Source: Cordylochernes scorpioides
Taxonomy: Eukaryota > Arthropoda > Arachnida > Pseudoscorpiones > Chernetidae
DNA length: 64,000 nucleotides
NCBI GenBank assembly: GCA_030710605.1
Contig: CP092871.1
Location: 69,767,857-69,831,856 of the forward strand
Reading direction: 5' to 3'
Shown here: positions 31,320-41,650 of the stretch, piece after piece
Numbering within the stretch: the stretch's first letter is position 1
How the letters are laid out: the number at the start of each line of letters is the position of its first letter
Program-made: the position numbers and the translations under genes
Notes under the pieces: generated by a model
Database searches by the model: none
Told to the model about the DNA's origin: nothing
What the model saw: only the letters and a program-made list of their open reading frames with translations

Positions 31320-31767
31320 GAAATCAATAAGAAGATGACCTATATTCTACGCAGACAAGGAATCCAAACGTATTTCAGTAACCACCAACCCATTGGTCAG
31401 CTTCTTAGAAATCCTATCACTAAGTCTGGCATAAACAGTTAAAACCCAATCATCAAACTAATTCAGTATACTCAATCCAATGTCAAGATTATAATGCTAC
31501 CTACCTAGGGGTGAGACAGGAAGATCAATACAGATTAGATTTGATGAACACAATAGAAATATCAGAACTAAAGACTCCATGATCTATCAAGATATTGCTC
31601 AGAGCGGTCATCATTTCAACATATCAGAAGCCAAATGCCACTGCAAGAATATAAAGAACAAATATCAACAGTTAATTTTAGAATCTCTAATGGATATAGT
31701 AGAGAGCATAAACAGGAAGATAGAATTACCATTACAATACCTTATATATCTTAGAATAAAGCCATAG
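31320..31767 (+). pseudogene. Penelope-like element, connector and GIY-YIG relic
   Basis: One frame gives ILRRQGIQTYFSN, which aligns with HLKSYGIRTYYKN of the intact copy, then VYSIQCQDYNATYLG, matching VYSVSCEQCSATYVG. After a frameshift, GETGRSIQIRFDEHNRN and MIYQDIAQSGHHFN complete the GIY-YIG domain, ending with SINRKIELP. Several stops and frame changes are present. It is a more diverged family than the copy at 25,085. Its 3' terminal region carries the stem-loop at 31976. Confidence 0.7.
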
Positions 31768-31975
31768 GCCAATTTCATTAATTCTAGTTGTCCTGAAAAT
31801 ATAAACAGACATATTCCATAAGACTCAATAATAGAGTAAAACGCAAAAAGGTAAATAGGTATTATATTTTAAAATTTGAATTTTTATTTTAAATTTCAGT
31901 TATAACTATCCATGCTTTGCTCGCGTATATTTGTAAACACTTCTTGTAAGAAATAGTCGATGTTTTTAATTATGC

Positions 31976-32006
31976 CTGTTGAAGAGCGATTATATCGCTT
32001 GAAAGC
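31976..32006 (+). ncRNA. Penelope-end stem-loop, CTGTNGA-helix-GAAAGC type
   Basis: CTGTTGA, a 7-bp helix (GAGCGAT with ATCGCTT, one G-T pair) with a TAT loop, then GAAAGC. The longest helix of the five copies. Confidence 0.5.
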
Positions 32007-32219
32007 TATCATTTTAAGATATAAAAGAGACTCACTGTGTGTGTGTGAGAGAAATATTTGTAGCTTCAAATTATGATATATTCCTTGGGAAACATTGCAA
32101 CACAACAAGTTTGAAAAATGGTCACAGGAAGGCGATAACAAAACAATACCGGATATTTTTACCTTTCTGTCATAATAAGGCTCAGTAAACCGTAGATATC
32201 AAAAAGTATCATAAATGTA

Positions 32220-33044
32220 TAAGTCTAGGATATTTTCCTGACTATTGGAAAAATTCCTGCGTGAAAATAATTCCAAATCCACAGACAAAACAAATTACGA
32301 CAATAGTAGAAGTAACAGACCAATATTGTTGATGTCAAATATTTCAAAAATCGTCGAGAATTATAAATAAACTTAAGACGTCTAATATAAAGCAATAACG
32401 CGCGCCATCTATACATATAAAATAAAAGGATTTAAAAGCGCGAATGTTTCTTTTATACATAAAACGAACTTCTACTGTCCTTACTGCGATCAAAAAATAT
32501 ATTGGGAGGGCTTGGCTCATCAGTGGTGAACCCTCCCAGCGGTTTCGCCAATTTAATCCACCAGACCGCTTCTCAGAGCTCTAATATTGTATTGGATCAT
32601 TCTGCTTTTATATGAGCTCCAGACAACATGGGTTCCCCAAACACAAGTCAACTATTGTTACAATGAAGAGAGGAGTTAAATGTCCTGAAAAACAGGCAAA
32701 TGACAGCAGCGCTGATAGCGATGGACATACCGGGAGCCTTTGATAACACATGGTGGCCCGTAATCCTCAAAAGAATGGATTTAGATAATGTTCTCAATTC
32801 CTTTTTATAAATTATCCAATCTTATTTAAATAAAAGGAATATATATTTGTCTTATGGCGATAAACTGTTACAAAAACTTGACTAAAAGATGTCCTCAAGG
32901 CGGACCACTGCCTCCATTGCTGAATGATTTATTAGTGAACTTCAAGTCCTCAAATACCGAGATAATATGGTATGCAGACGACATCTCAATAATTTGCTGG
33001 CACAAGAACTCTGAGAGACTGAGTTAGTAAACACATTGAACTAT
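32220..33044 (+). pseudogene. LINE reverse transcriptase relic, 5' part
   Basis: Scattered frames give FPDYWKNS (start of the RT domain), HGFPKHKST, and CPQGGPLPPLLNDLLVNF followed by IIWYADDISIICW with the catalytic YADD near 32,970-32,990. Multiple stops and frame changes show long decay. The coding sense continues after the palindromic insertion at 34,070: NTLNY before and VTHWCKTNKD after it join in frame. Confidence 0.75.
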
Positions 33045-33074
33045 ACCTAAAGTAACATTTAAAATACAATATAA

Positions 33075-33116
33075 CGCGGCTGATGATTGTAAAACGAAAA
33101 TTGAAATTATACCGCG
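33075..33116 (+). ncRNA. Hammerhead-like motif, antisense to the tRNA-like sequence
   Basis: CGCGG, CTGATGA, short spacer, GAAA, AAT-TGAA-ATT, TA, CCGCG. The outer CGCGG/CCGCG can pair as helix I and the core strings match the hammerhead consensus, but helix II (TTGTAAAAC) pairs poorly and there are two extra bases near the cleavage site. Repeated at 33366-33407 and, inverted, 33753-33794. Confidence 0.3.
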
Positions 33117-33239
33117 AATGTTTCTTTTATAAAAATCGAAATTTATTTTCAAAGAGAAATAGCGACATTTCTAACTTTGAGGATGAGGTATGGAAAGGTG
33201 AAACATGAAGAGTAATGGCGAACGGAAAAATAAAAAGTG

Positions 33240-33311
33240 TCCAGGGGCGGGAATCGAACCCACACCCTTCTGCTTACCGGGCAGGTGCCTTGTCCACTCG
33301 GCTACCCTGGA
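33240..33311 (-). tRNA. tRNA-like sequence, anticodon position GGT (Thr)
   Basis: 72 nt fold as a cloverleaf: 7-bp acceptor TCCAGGG/CCCTGGA, short D stem GCC/GGC, anticodon stem CTGC/GCAG with loop CCGGTAA, T stem with TTCGATT loop. Pol III A box TAGCCGAGTGG and B box GGTTCGATTCC match consensus, and a T run follows. Position 33 is C instead of the near-universal T, and one anticodon-stem pair is C-A, so function as a tRNA is doubtful. Confidence 0.6.
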
Positions 33312-33530
33312 CGTATTTTTCCGTTCGTAACTAATACCTAAAGTAACATTTAAAATACAATATAACGCGGCTGATGATTGTAAAACGAAAATTGAAATTA
33401 TACCGCGAATGTTTCTTTTATAAAAATCGAAATTTATTTTCAAAGAGAAATAGCGACATTTCTAACTTTGAGGATGAGGTATGGAAAGGTGAAACATGAA
33501 GAGTAATGGAGAACGGAAAAATAAAAAGTG

Positions 33531-33570
33531 TCCAGGGGCGGGAATCGAACCCACACCCTTCTGCTTACCG
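33531..33570 (-). tRNA. Truncated tRNA-like sequence at the palindrome centre
   Basis: The 3' half (T arm, variable region, part of the anticodon arm) of the same tRNA-like unit. It meets the inverted copy within the anticodon loop. Spacing to the full copy is 291 bp. Confidence 0.6.
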
Positions 33571-33629
33571 AGTGGACAATGCACCTGCCCGGTAAGCAGA
33601 AGGGTGTGGGTTCGATTCCCGCCCCTGGA
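33570..33629 (+). tRNA. Truncated tRNA-like sequence, inverted partner
   Basis: It lacks the acceptor 5' strand and the start of the D arm, beginning at GAGTGGACAA; one change (AATGC for AAGGC) is present. A T run follows. Confidence 0.6.
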
Positions 33630-33848
33630 CACTTTTTATTTTTCCGTTCGCCATTACTCTTCATGTTTCACCTTTCCATACCTCATCCTCAAAGTTAGAA
33701 ATGTCGCTATTTCTCTTTGAAAATAAATTTCGATTTTTATAAAAGAAACATTCGCGGTATAATTTCAATTTTCGTTTTACAATCATCAGCCGCGTTATAT
33801 TGTATTTTAAATGTTACTTTAGGTATTAGTTACGAACGGAAAAATACG

Positions 33849-33920
33849 TCCAGGGTAGCCGAGTGGACAAGGCACCTGCCCGGTAAGCAGAAGGGTGTGG
33901 GTTCGATTCCCGCCCCTGGA
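33849..33920 (+). tRNA. tRNA-like sequence, anticodon position GGT (Thr)
   Basis: Complete copy, same 72-nt cloverleaf as 33240-33311 in the opposite orientation, with consensus A and B boxes and a TTTTT terminator from 33,924. The terminator directly after the tRNA body argues against a classical SINE, whose transcript must run through. Confidence 0.6.
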
Positions 33921-34069
33921 CACTTTTTATTTTTCCGTTCGCCATTACTCTTCATGTTTCACCTTTCCATACCTCATCCTCAAAGTTAGAAATGTCGCTA
34001 TTTCTCTTTGAAAATAAATTTCGATTTTTATAAAAGAAACATTCGCGGTATAATTTCAATTTTCGTTTT

Positions 34070-34620
34070 ACATTGAACTATGTTACTCACTGGTGTAAAA
34101 CAAACAAAGATAATTCCGGAAAAACCAACTTGTTACATTTACATAACAAACGCAAGGTTCAATTGGAATTACAAAATACTCTCATTAAAAACCAGTAGAG
34201 GAAATTACAATTTTAGCAATAAAATTTTCAAACCATAGGTTCAAAAACAAAATAGATTTTACACCGCACATTAACGAAGTTTTACATAAAACACAACGCA
34301 TGAAAACCTTATTTTCCCTCAGTATAAAGCAAAATGTGGGGAATTAACTATCAAAAAAGAACAATTTTATGTAAAACTATATTTAGGTCTATACTAATCT
34401 AGGGAGTTGAAATATGGTTAAACCATATTAATAATCTCTACAAACAAAAATAAATTACATACAATACCAAAACATTCTATAGGCTATTAGAGCGTTCAAA
34501 CAACTTTTTAAAATTTGTTCTTTGTCTGACGGAGCTACTTCTTCATCTGATTACATCGAAACAAGATTAATCAAATATGACTTGAATCAATTATCTGAGA
34601 ATGATAAACAAACACGCATT
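34070..34620 (+). pseudogene. LINE relic, 3' continuation after the palindromic insertion
   Basis: Starting with NYVTHWCKTNKD, frames give SGKTNLLHL, then FKNKIDFTPHINEVLHKTQRMKTLFSL, the region after the RT palm in LINE proteins (typical pattern: HI, then K, then a Leu-rich helix). Further decay makes the rest unreadable beyond about 34,620. Same element as 32,220-33,044. Confidence 0.6.
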
Positions 34621-36050
34621 CCGACCACATTCCCAAACAATTAAAAATCATTTCAAAAAGGCAAAAATGAACGATATATTTATAAATACTAATAGTCAGT
34701 TTTTTTTACTTCAGGCATCTCTAATTAATCCTGTAAAACATTTTAAATCTCCCACTTCTACTTTAATATAATCAAATCAAAATACACAACTTTCCAATGA
34801 GTCAGATTGTCAATATCTCATAAATTATCAACGAAGCTGGCTGGGACAATTCCTTATAGATAGAAATTTGCCTGCCAGGGATTTGATCTTTACAAAGGGA
34901 AGACAGCTCTTCTGTTAAAACAGACACAATACCTTTAGCCGGTGTTGTGTTAAAACTCCCATTTATAACATTGTAGAGTTTTGATTAGAACAACTACATA
35001 ATAGATTCTTCAATAGGGTTTCTTAGCGCTTTTTATATCTTATCATATTTTGCAGGATAATACCATACATTTCTCTGGCCCAAATTCATTTATAAGCTTA
35101 TTATATACAGGCATGTATAGAATTATAAGACAAATATATTAGGAGGTATCATATCTCTCTCCAGAAACATTTCAATATAGTTACTTTTCCAACAAAATAG
35201 TCATTTCACGTTTTTATATTACGGTCTAGAAGTCAGAATGAACCGCTTTCCATTTCAAGTTCATTTGGTCTAAAGAAAGTTATCTTAATATCAATAATAA
35301 TATATTTTCAGTTGTTTGAAAACAAAGCAAAATTATTTTCATCGGAGGAACTCTTAGAAAACACTTTACGCTGATAAAAAGCGTAATTTTGTTCCCAGTC
35401 AAAGCCCTTGAGCCAAAATATTTGAATTACCAAGGTGAGGGATCAAGGTTTAGTTTGAATAGTTCAAAATTTTCACAAACACAAAATTAAGAAAGTTTCC
35501 TTCAAATAGACGAATTTGAACTTGGAATAGGGTTCATCCTTATGAATTAAAAAAACTCGTCGCCGTAAACTTGTATTCCTTCTTCAAAATAGTATTTGAT
35601 ATATTAAAAAATATTAATACGTAAAAAACGATAGATTTTTGTTAGGTTTTTCATTTTCTATAGTATTTTATATGTAAAAATATGAAACATATCAAGAAAT
35701 TTGCTTGTGATCTTAATATAGATAAGTTTTCGTAGATATTTAAAAAATGCTCTTGCTTTTCTTACACATACCATAGTTACTATTGAAAAAAATCGCATAT
35801 TTTACATTATTTAATTTAATTGAAAATTTTCTTCGACTACTTGTTATTTTCTGAGGCAAAATTTCACAAAGCAGCTAAAACCACAATGAAATAAATGGAA
35901 TATTTGATCAAAACCTGCCTACATACTGTGAATGTAAGAAGCTTATATTAGATGGGGAATATAAAAATTCGAATTGCACTTTATATTTATAATACACTTT
36001 CGTATAGGTAAAATATACATTTTTTTATAGGTATAATAATATATATATAT
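34621..36050. other. AT-rich stretch, no gene recognised
   Basis: It may still include LINE 3' sequence in its first few hundred bases (one frame reads SWLGQFLIDRNLPARDLIF near 34,835-34,895), but no definite motif. The rest is AT-rich without structure that I could see. Confidence 0.4.
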
Positions 36051-36059
36051 TAAAATAGT

Positions 36060-36760
36060 GACTGGGAAATGTAGAGCTGGATATGCTCAAAAACCATTCT
36101 CTGACTATATAAGTAATTTTATTATCGAACTCGAAATATTTGAAGATATATAATAGAATTATTTTTAAGAGAACAAAAAAAATATATTCTGAAGATTTAA
36201 AAGGCCCAAATAATATCATGGAAGACACTTCTAGAGAATAAAATAATTCGACTAATCCTTCTTGTAACCTATACAAAAACTGAGAGGCAATGCGGAAAAA
36301 CAACTGCAAATATTGGAAACAAACACCTGCCAAGAACAACAACCAAAAACCGAAGAATTGATAGCTACTCTTTTTCCCGATGAAAACCTTGGTTATGATA
36401 AAATTTACATAAAAATACAAGAGAGGCTATAAATTAAAACTTTCGATATAACACATCAAAATCAATAATTACAATTAATGAAGTAATCTCCATTATTGAG
36501 ATTGAAACCGAAGGAATCTTCAAGAGAATAGATAATATTTCTAAAAATATGATAAAAAAGGCATAAAAATTTGTGATTCCAATACTAACTAAAATATATT
36601 AGAAATGTCTGGATATGAGTTACTTTCCTGAAGAATGGAAAAAAGCAGAGTTGATCATCCCAAAGCTAGGTAAATCAGATTACAAATATTGTGGTAGCTA
36701 TCGAGCGTGCGACGATATCTAAATTAAAATATTTAGGATATTTTTGAAAGAATGATAAAA
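36060..36760 (+). pseudogene. LINE relic: linker and first RT motifs, cut by satellite
   Basis: Frames give ELIATLFPDENLGYD, then KPKESS/KNMIKKA pieces and FPEEWKKAELIIPKLGKSDY followed by YRACDDI, the entry of the non-LTR RT domain (pattern: FP..WK.A......GK.....YRPI). Stops are frequent. The coding sense is lost at about 36,755-36,765, where CTTGTAGAAACAAAAACGTG begins the first satellite monomer. The 131-codon minus-strand frame over 36,025-36,420 is taken as antisense shadow. Confidence 0.65.
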
Positions 36761-36799
36761 AAGAAAATACAACTTGTAGAAACAAAAACGTGCATCCTT

Positions 36800-36899
36800 N
36801 NNNNNNNNNNNNNNNNNNNNNNNNNNNNNNNNNNNNNNNNNNNNNNNNNNNNNNNNNNNNNNNNNNNNNNNNNNNNNNNNNNNNNNNNNNNNNNNNNNN
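36800..36899. other. Assembly gap of 100 N
   Basis: The gap is exactly 100 N and interrupts the first monomer. The flanks, GTGCATCCTT and GTAGGCATATAACTCGAG, would be contiguous in a normal monomer, so the real missing length is likely zero or a whole number of monomers. Confidence 0.98.
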
Positions 36900-39540
36900 G
36901 TAGGCATATAACTCGAGACAATCTGAAATTTATGGAGCTAATTCTCTTCACTATATGACTGGGACAATCATCTCTCCCTATAAAAACATATAGTCAACTT
37001 TGACGCCGGTGGATGGAAACCTCTTCAGCATCTAGGATAAAATAAACCTTGTAGAAAAAAACACATGCATCCTTGAAGGCATACAACTCGAGACAATCTG
37101 TGAAGACTATGGAGCTAATTCTCTTTTCTATATGACTGGCACAATCATCTCTCCCTATAAAAACATATAGTCAATTTTGACGCCGGTGGTTGGAAACTTC
37201 TTCAGCATCTAGAATAAAATAAACCTTGTAGAAACAAACACGTGTATCCTTGTAGGCATATAACTCGAGACAATCTGTGAAGTTTATGGAGCTAATTCTC
37301 TACTCTATATGACTGGCACAATCATCTCTCTCTATAAAAACATATAGTCAATTTTGACGCCGGTGGTTGGAAACCTCTTCAGCATCTAGGATAAAATAAA
37401 CCTTGTAGAAACAAACATGTGCATCCTTGTAGGCATACAACTCGAGACAATCTGTGAAGTTTATGGAGCTAATTCTCTTCTCTATATGACTGGCACAATC
37501 ATCTATCTCTATAAAAACATATAGTCAACTTTGACGCCGGTGGATGGAAACCTCTTCAGCATCTAGGATAAAATAAACCTTGTAGAAACAAACACGTGCA
37601 TCCTTGTAGGCATATAACTCGAGACAATCTGTGAAGTTTATGGAGCTAATTCGCTTCTCTATATGACTGGCACAATCATCTCTCTCTATAAAAAATATAT
37701 TGTAAACTTTGACGCAGGAGGTTGGAAACTTCTTCAGCATATAGAAAAAATAAACCTTGTAGAAACAAACACGTGCATCCTTGTAGACTTACAACTCGAG
37801 ATAATCGGTGAAATTTATGGAGCTATTTCTCTTCTCTATAAGACTGGAACAATCATCTCTCCTTATAAAAAATATATTGTAAACTTCGACGCAGGAGGGT
37901 GGAAACCTCTTCAGCATTTAGGATAAAATACACCTTGTAGAAACAAACACGTGCATCCTTGTAAGTATACAACTCGAGACAATCTGTGAAGTTTATGGAG
38001 CTAATTCTCTTCTCTATATGACTGGCACAATCATCTATCTCTATAAAAACATATAGTCAACTTTGACGCCGGTGGATGGAAACCTCTTCAGCATCTAGGA
38101 TAAAATAAACCTTGTAGAAACAAACACGTGTATCCTTGTAGGCATACAACTCGAGACAATTTGTGAAGTTTATGGAGCTAATTCTCTTCTCTATAAGACT
38201 GGCACAATCATCTTTATCTATAAAAACATATAGTCAACTTTGACGCCGGTGGATGGAAACCTCTTCAGCATCTAGGATAAAATAAACCTTGTAGAAACAA
38301 ACAGGGGGATCCTTGTAGAAATATAACTCGAGACAATCTGTGAAGTTTATGGAGCTATTTCTCTTCTCTATAAGACTGGAACAATCATCTCTCCTTATAA
38401 AAAATATATTGTAAACTTCGACGCAGGAGGGTGGAAACCTCTTCAGCATCTAGAATAAAATAAACCTTGTAGAAACAAACACGTGTATCCTTGTAGGCAT
38501 ATAACTCGAGACGTTCTGTGAAGTTTATGGAGCTAATTCTCTTCTCTATAAGACTGGCACAATCATCTCTCCTTATAAAAAAATATATTGTAAACTTCGA
38601 CGCAGGAGGGTGGAAACTTCTTCAGCATCTAGAATAAAATAAACCTTGTAGAAACCAACACGTGTATCCTTGTAGGCATATAACTCGAGACAATCTGTGA
38701 AGTTTATGGAGCTAATTCTCTACTCTATATGACTGGCACAATCATCTCTCTCTATAAAAACATATAGTCAATTTTGACGCCGGTGGTTGGAAACCTCTTC
38801 AGCATCTAGGATAAAATAAACCTTGTAGAAACAAACATGTGCATCCTTGTAGGCATACAACTCGAGACAATCTGTGAAGTTTATGGAGCTAATTCTCTTC
38901 TCTATAAGACTGGCACAATCATCTTATCTATAAAAACATATAGTCAACTTTGACGCAGGAGGTTGGAAACTTCTTGAGCATCTAGAATAAAATGAAACTT
39001 GTAAAAACAAACACGTGCCTCCTTTTAGGCATATAACTCGAGACAATCTGTGAAGTTTATGGAGCTAATTCTCTTCTCTATAAGACTGGCACAATCATCT
39101 CTCCTTATAAAAAATATATTGTAAACTTCGACGCAGGAGGGTGGAAACCTCTTCAGCATCTAGAATAAAATAAACCTTGTAAAAACAAACACGTGCATCC
39201 TTGAAGGCATACAACTCGAGACAATCTGTGAAGTTTATGGAGCTAATTCTCTTCTCTATATGACTGGCACAATCATCTATCTCTATAAAAACATATAGTC
39301 AACTTTGACGCCGGTGGATGGAAACCTCTTCAGCATCTAGGATAAAATAAACCTTGTAGAAACAAACAGGGGGATCCTTGTAGAATTATAACTCGAGACA
39401 ATCTGTGAAGTTTATGGAGCTAATTCGCTTCTCTATATGACTGGCACAATCATCTCTCCCTATAAAAAATATATTGTAAATTTTGACGCAGGAGGGTGGA
39501 AACCTCTTCAGCATCTAGAATAAAATAAACCTTGTAGAAA
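36900..39540. repeat. Left flank of the satellite, less ordered monomers
   Basis: About 15 monomers with individual substitutions. I did not find the marker variants of the central array here (for example CAAAACGTGCATCTTGTGGG or the AAAATATATTCTTGTAGG variant). Confidence 0.6.
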
Positions 39541-41650
39541 CAAAACGTGCATCTTGTGGGCATACAACTCGAGACAATCTGTGAAGACTATGGAGCTAAT
39601 TCACTTTTCTATATGACTGGCACAATCATCTCTCCCTATAAAAACATATAGTCAATTTTGACGCCGGTGGATGGAAACTTCTTCAGCATCTAGGATAAAA
39701 TAAACTTTGTAAAAACAAACACGTGCATCCTTGTAGGCATACAACTCGAGACAATCTGTGAAGTCCATGGAGCTAATTCTCTTCTCTATATGACTGGCAC
39801 AATCATCTTTATCTATAAAAACATATAGTCAACTTTGACGCAGGAGGTTGGAAACTTCTTGAGCATCTAGAATAAAATGAACCTTGTAGAAACAAACACG
39901 TGCCTCCTTTTAGGCATATAACTCGAGACAATCTGTGAAGTTTATGGAGCTAATTCTCTTCTCTATAAGACAGGCACAATCATCTCTCCTTATAAAAAAT
40001 ATATTGTAAACTTTGACGCAGGAGGTTGGAAACTTCTTCAGAATCTAGGATAAAATAAACCTCGTAGAAACAAACACGTGCATCCTTGTAGACTTACAAC
40101 TCGAGACAATTTGTGAAGTCTATGGAGATAATTCTCTTCTCTATATGACTGGCACAATCATCTTTATCTATAAAAACATATAGTCAACTTTGACGCAGGA
40201 GGTTGGAAACTTCTTGAGCATCTAGAATAAAATGAACCTTGTAGAAACAAACACGTGCCTCCTTTTAGGCATATAACTCGAGACAATCTGTGAAGTTTAT
40301 GGAGCTAATTCTCTTCTCTATAAGACTGGCACAATCATCTCTCCTTATAAAAAATATATTGTAAACTTTGACGCAGGAGGTTGGAAACTTCTTCAGAATC
40401 TAGGATAAAATAAACCTCGTAGAAACAAACACGTGTATCCTTGTAGACTTACAACTCGAGACAATCTGTGAAATTTTTGGAGCTATTTCTCTTCTCTATA
40501 AGAGTGGAACAATCATCTCTCCTTTTAAAAAATATATTGTAAACTTCGACGCAGGAGGGTGGAAACCTCTTCAGCATTTAGGATAAAATAAACCTTGGAG
40601 AAACAAACACGTGCATCCTTGTAAGCATACAACTCGAGACAATCTGTGAAGAATTTGGAGCTAATTCTCTTCTCTATATGAATAGAACAATCATCTATCT
40701 CTATAAAAACATATAGTCAACTTTGACGCCGGTGGATGGAAACTTCTTCAGCATCTAGAATAAAATAAACCTTGTAGAAACAAACACGTGCATCCTTGAA
40801 GGCATACAACTCGAGACAATCTGTGAAGTTTATGGACTAATTCTCTTCTCTATATGACTGTCACAATCATCTATCTCTATAAAAACATATAGTCAACTTT
40901 GACGCCGGTGGATGGAAACCTCTTCAGCATCTAGGATAAAATAAACCTTGTAGAAACAAACACGTGCATCCTTGTAGACATACAACTCGAGACAATCTGT
41001 GAGGTTTATGGAGCTAATTCTCTTCTCTATATGACTGGCACAATCATCTCTCCCTATAAAAAAATATATTGTAAACTTTGACGCAGGAGGTTGGAAACTT
41101 CTTCAGCATTTAAGATAAAATAAACCTTGTAGAAACAAACACGTGCATCCTTGTAGGCATATAACTCGAGACAATCTGTGAAGTTTATGGAGCTAATTTG
41201 CTTCTCTATATGACTGGCACAATCATCTCTCCCTATAAAAAATATATTGTAAACTTTGACGCAGGAGGTTGGAAACTTCTTCAGCATCTAGGATAAAATA
41301 AACCTTGTAGAAACAAACACGTGCATCCTTGTAGGCATACAACTAGAGACAATCTGTGAAGTTTATGGAGCTAATTCTCTTCTCTATATGACTGGCAAAA
41401 TCATCTCTCTCTATAAAAACATATAGTCAATTTTAACGCCGGTGGTTGGAAACTTCTTCAGCATCTAGAATAAAATGAACCTTGTAGAAACAAACACCTG
41501 TATCCTTGTAGGCATATAACTCGAGACAATCTGTGAAGTTTATGGAGCTAATTCTCTTCTCTATATGACTGGCACAATCATCTCTCTCTATAAAAACATA
41601 TAGTCAACTTTTACGCAGGAGGTTGGAAACTTCTTCAGCATCTAGGATAA

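Larger units (their letters stand above)
33045..34069. mobile_element. Palindromic insertion of tandem 291-bp tRNA-bearing units
   Basis: The 1,025-bp insert is flanked by a 12-bp direct duplication, ACATTGAACTAT (33033-33044 and 34070-34081), and interrupts a LINE. Each half holds a head-to-tail pair of 291-bp units; the halves are inverted around a centre near 33,571-33,590. In each unit a tRNA-like sequence is flanked by the 14-bp inverted repeat CGAACGGAAAAATA, then ~200 bp of non-coding sequence. The two outer ends stop at different points of the unit. It carries no ORF with a family match. A non-autonomous element amplified as tandem or circular copies is possible (inference). Confidence 0.8.

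Noticed and set aside
33171-33989. Four open frames of 74-90 codons with GAGIEPTPFCLPG-like products
   Set aside because: They are translations of the tRNA-like repeat and its flanks, present in both arms of the palindrome.
36025-36420. 131-codon minus-strand frame rich in Phe, Leu and Tyr
   Set aside because: It is antisense to a LINE relic in AT-rich DNA and its composition is that of a chance frame; the sense strand carries LINE motifs.
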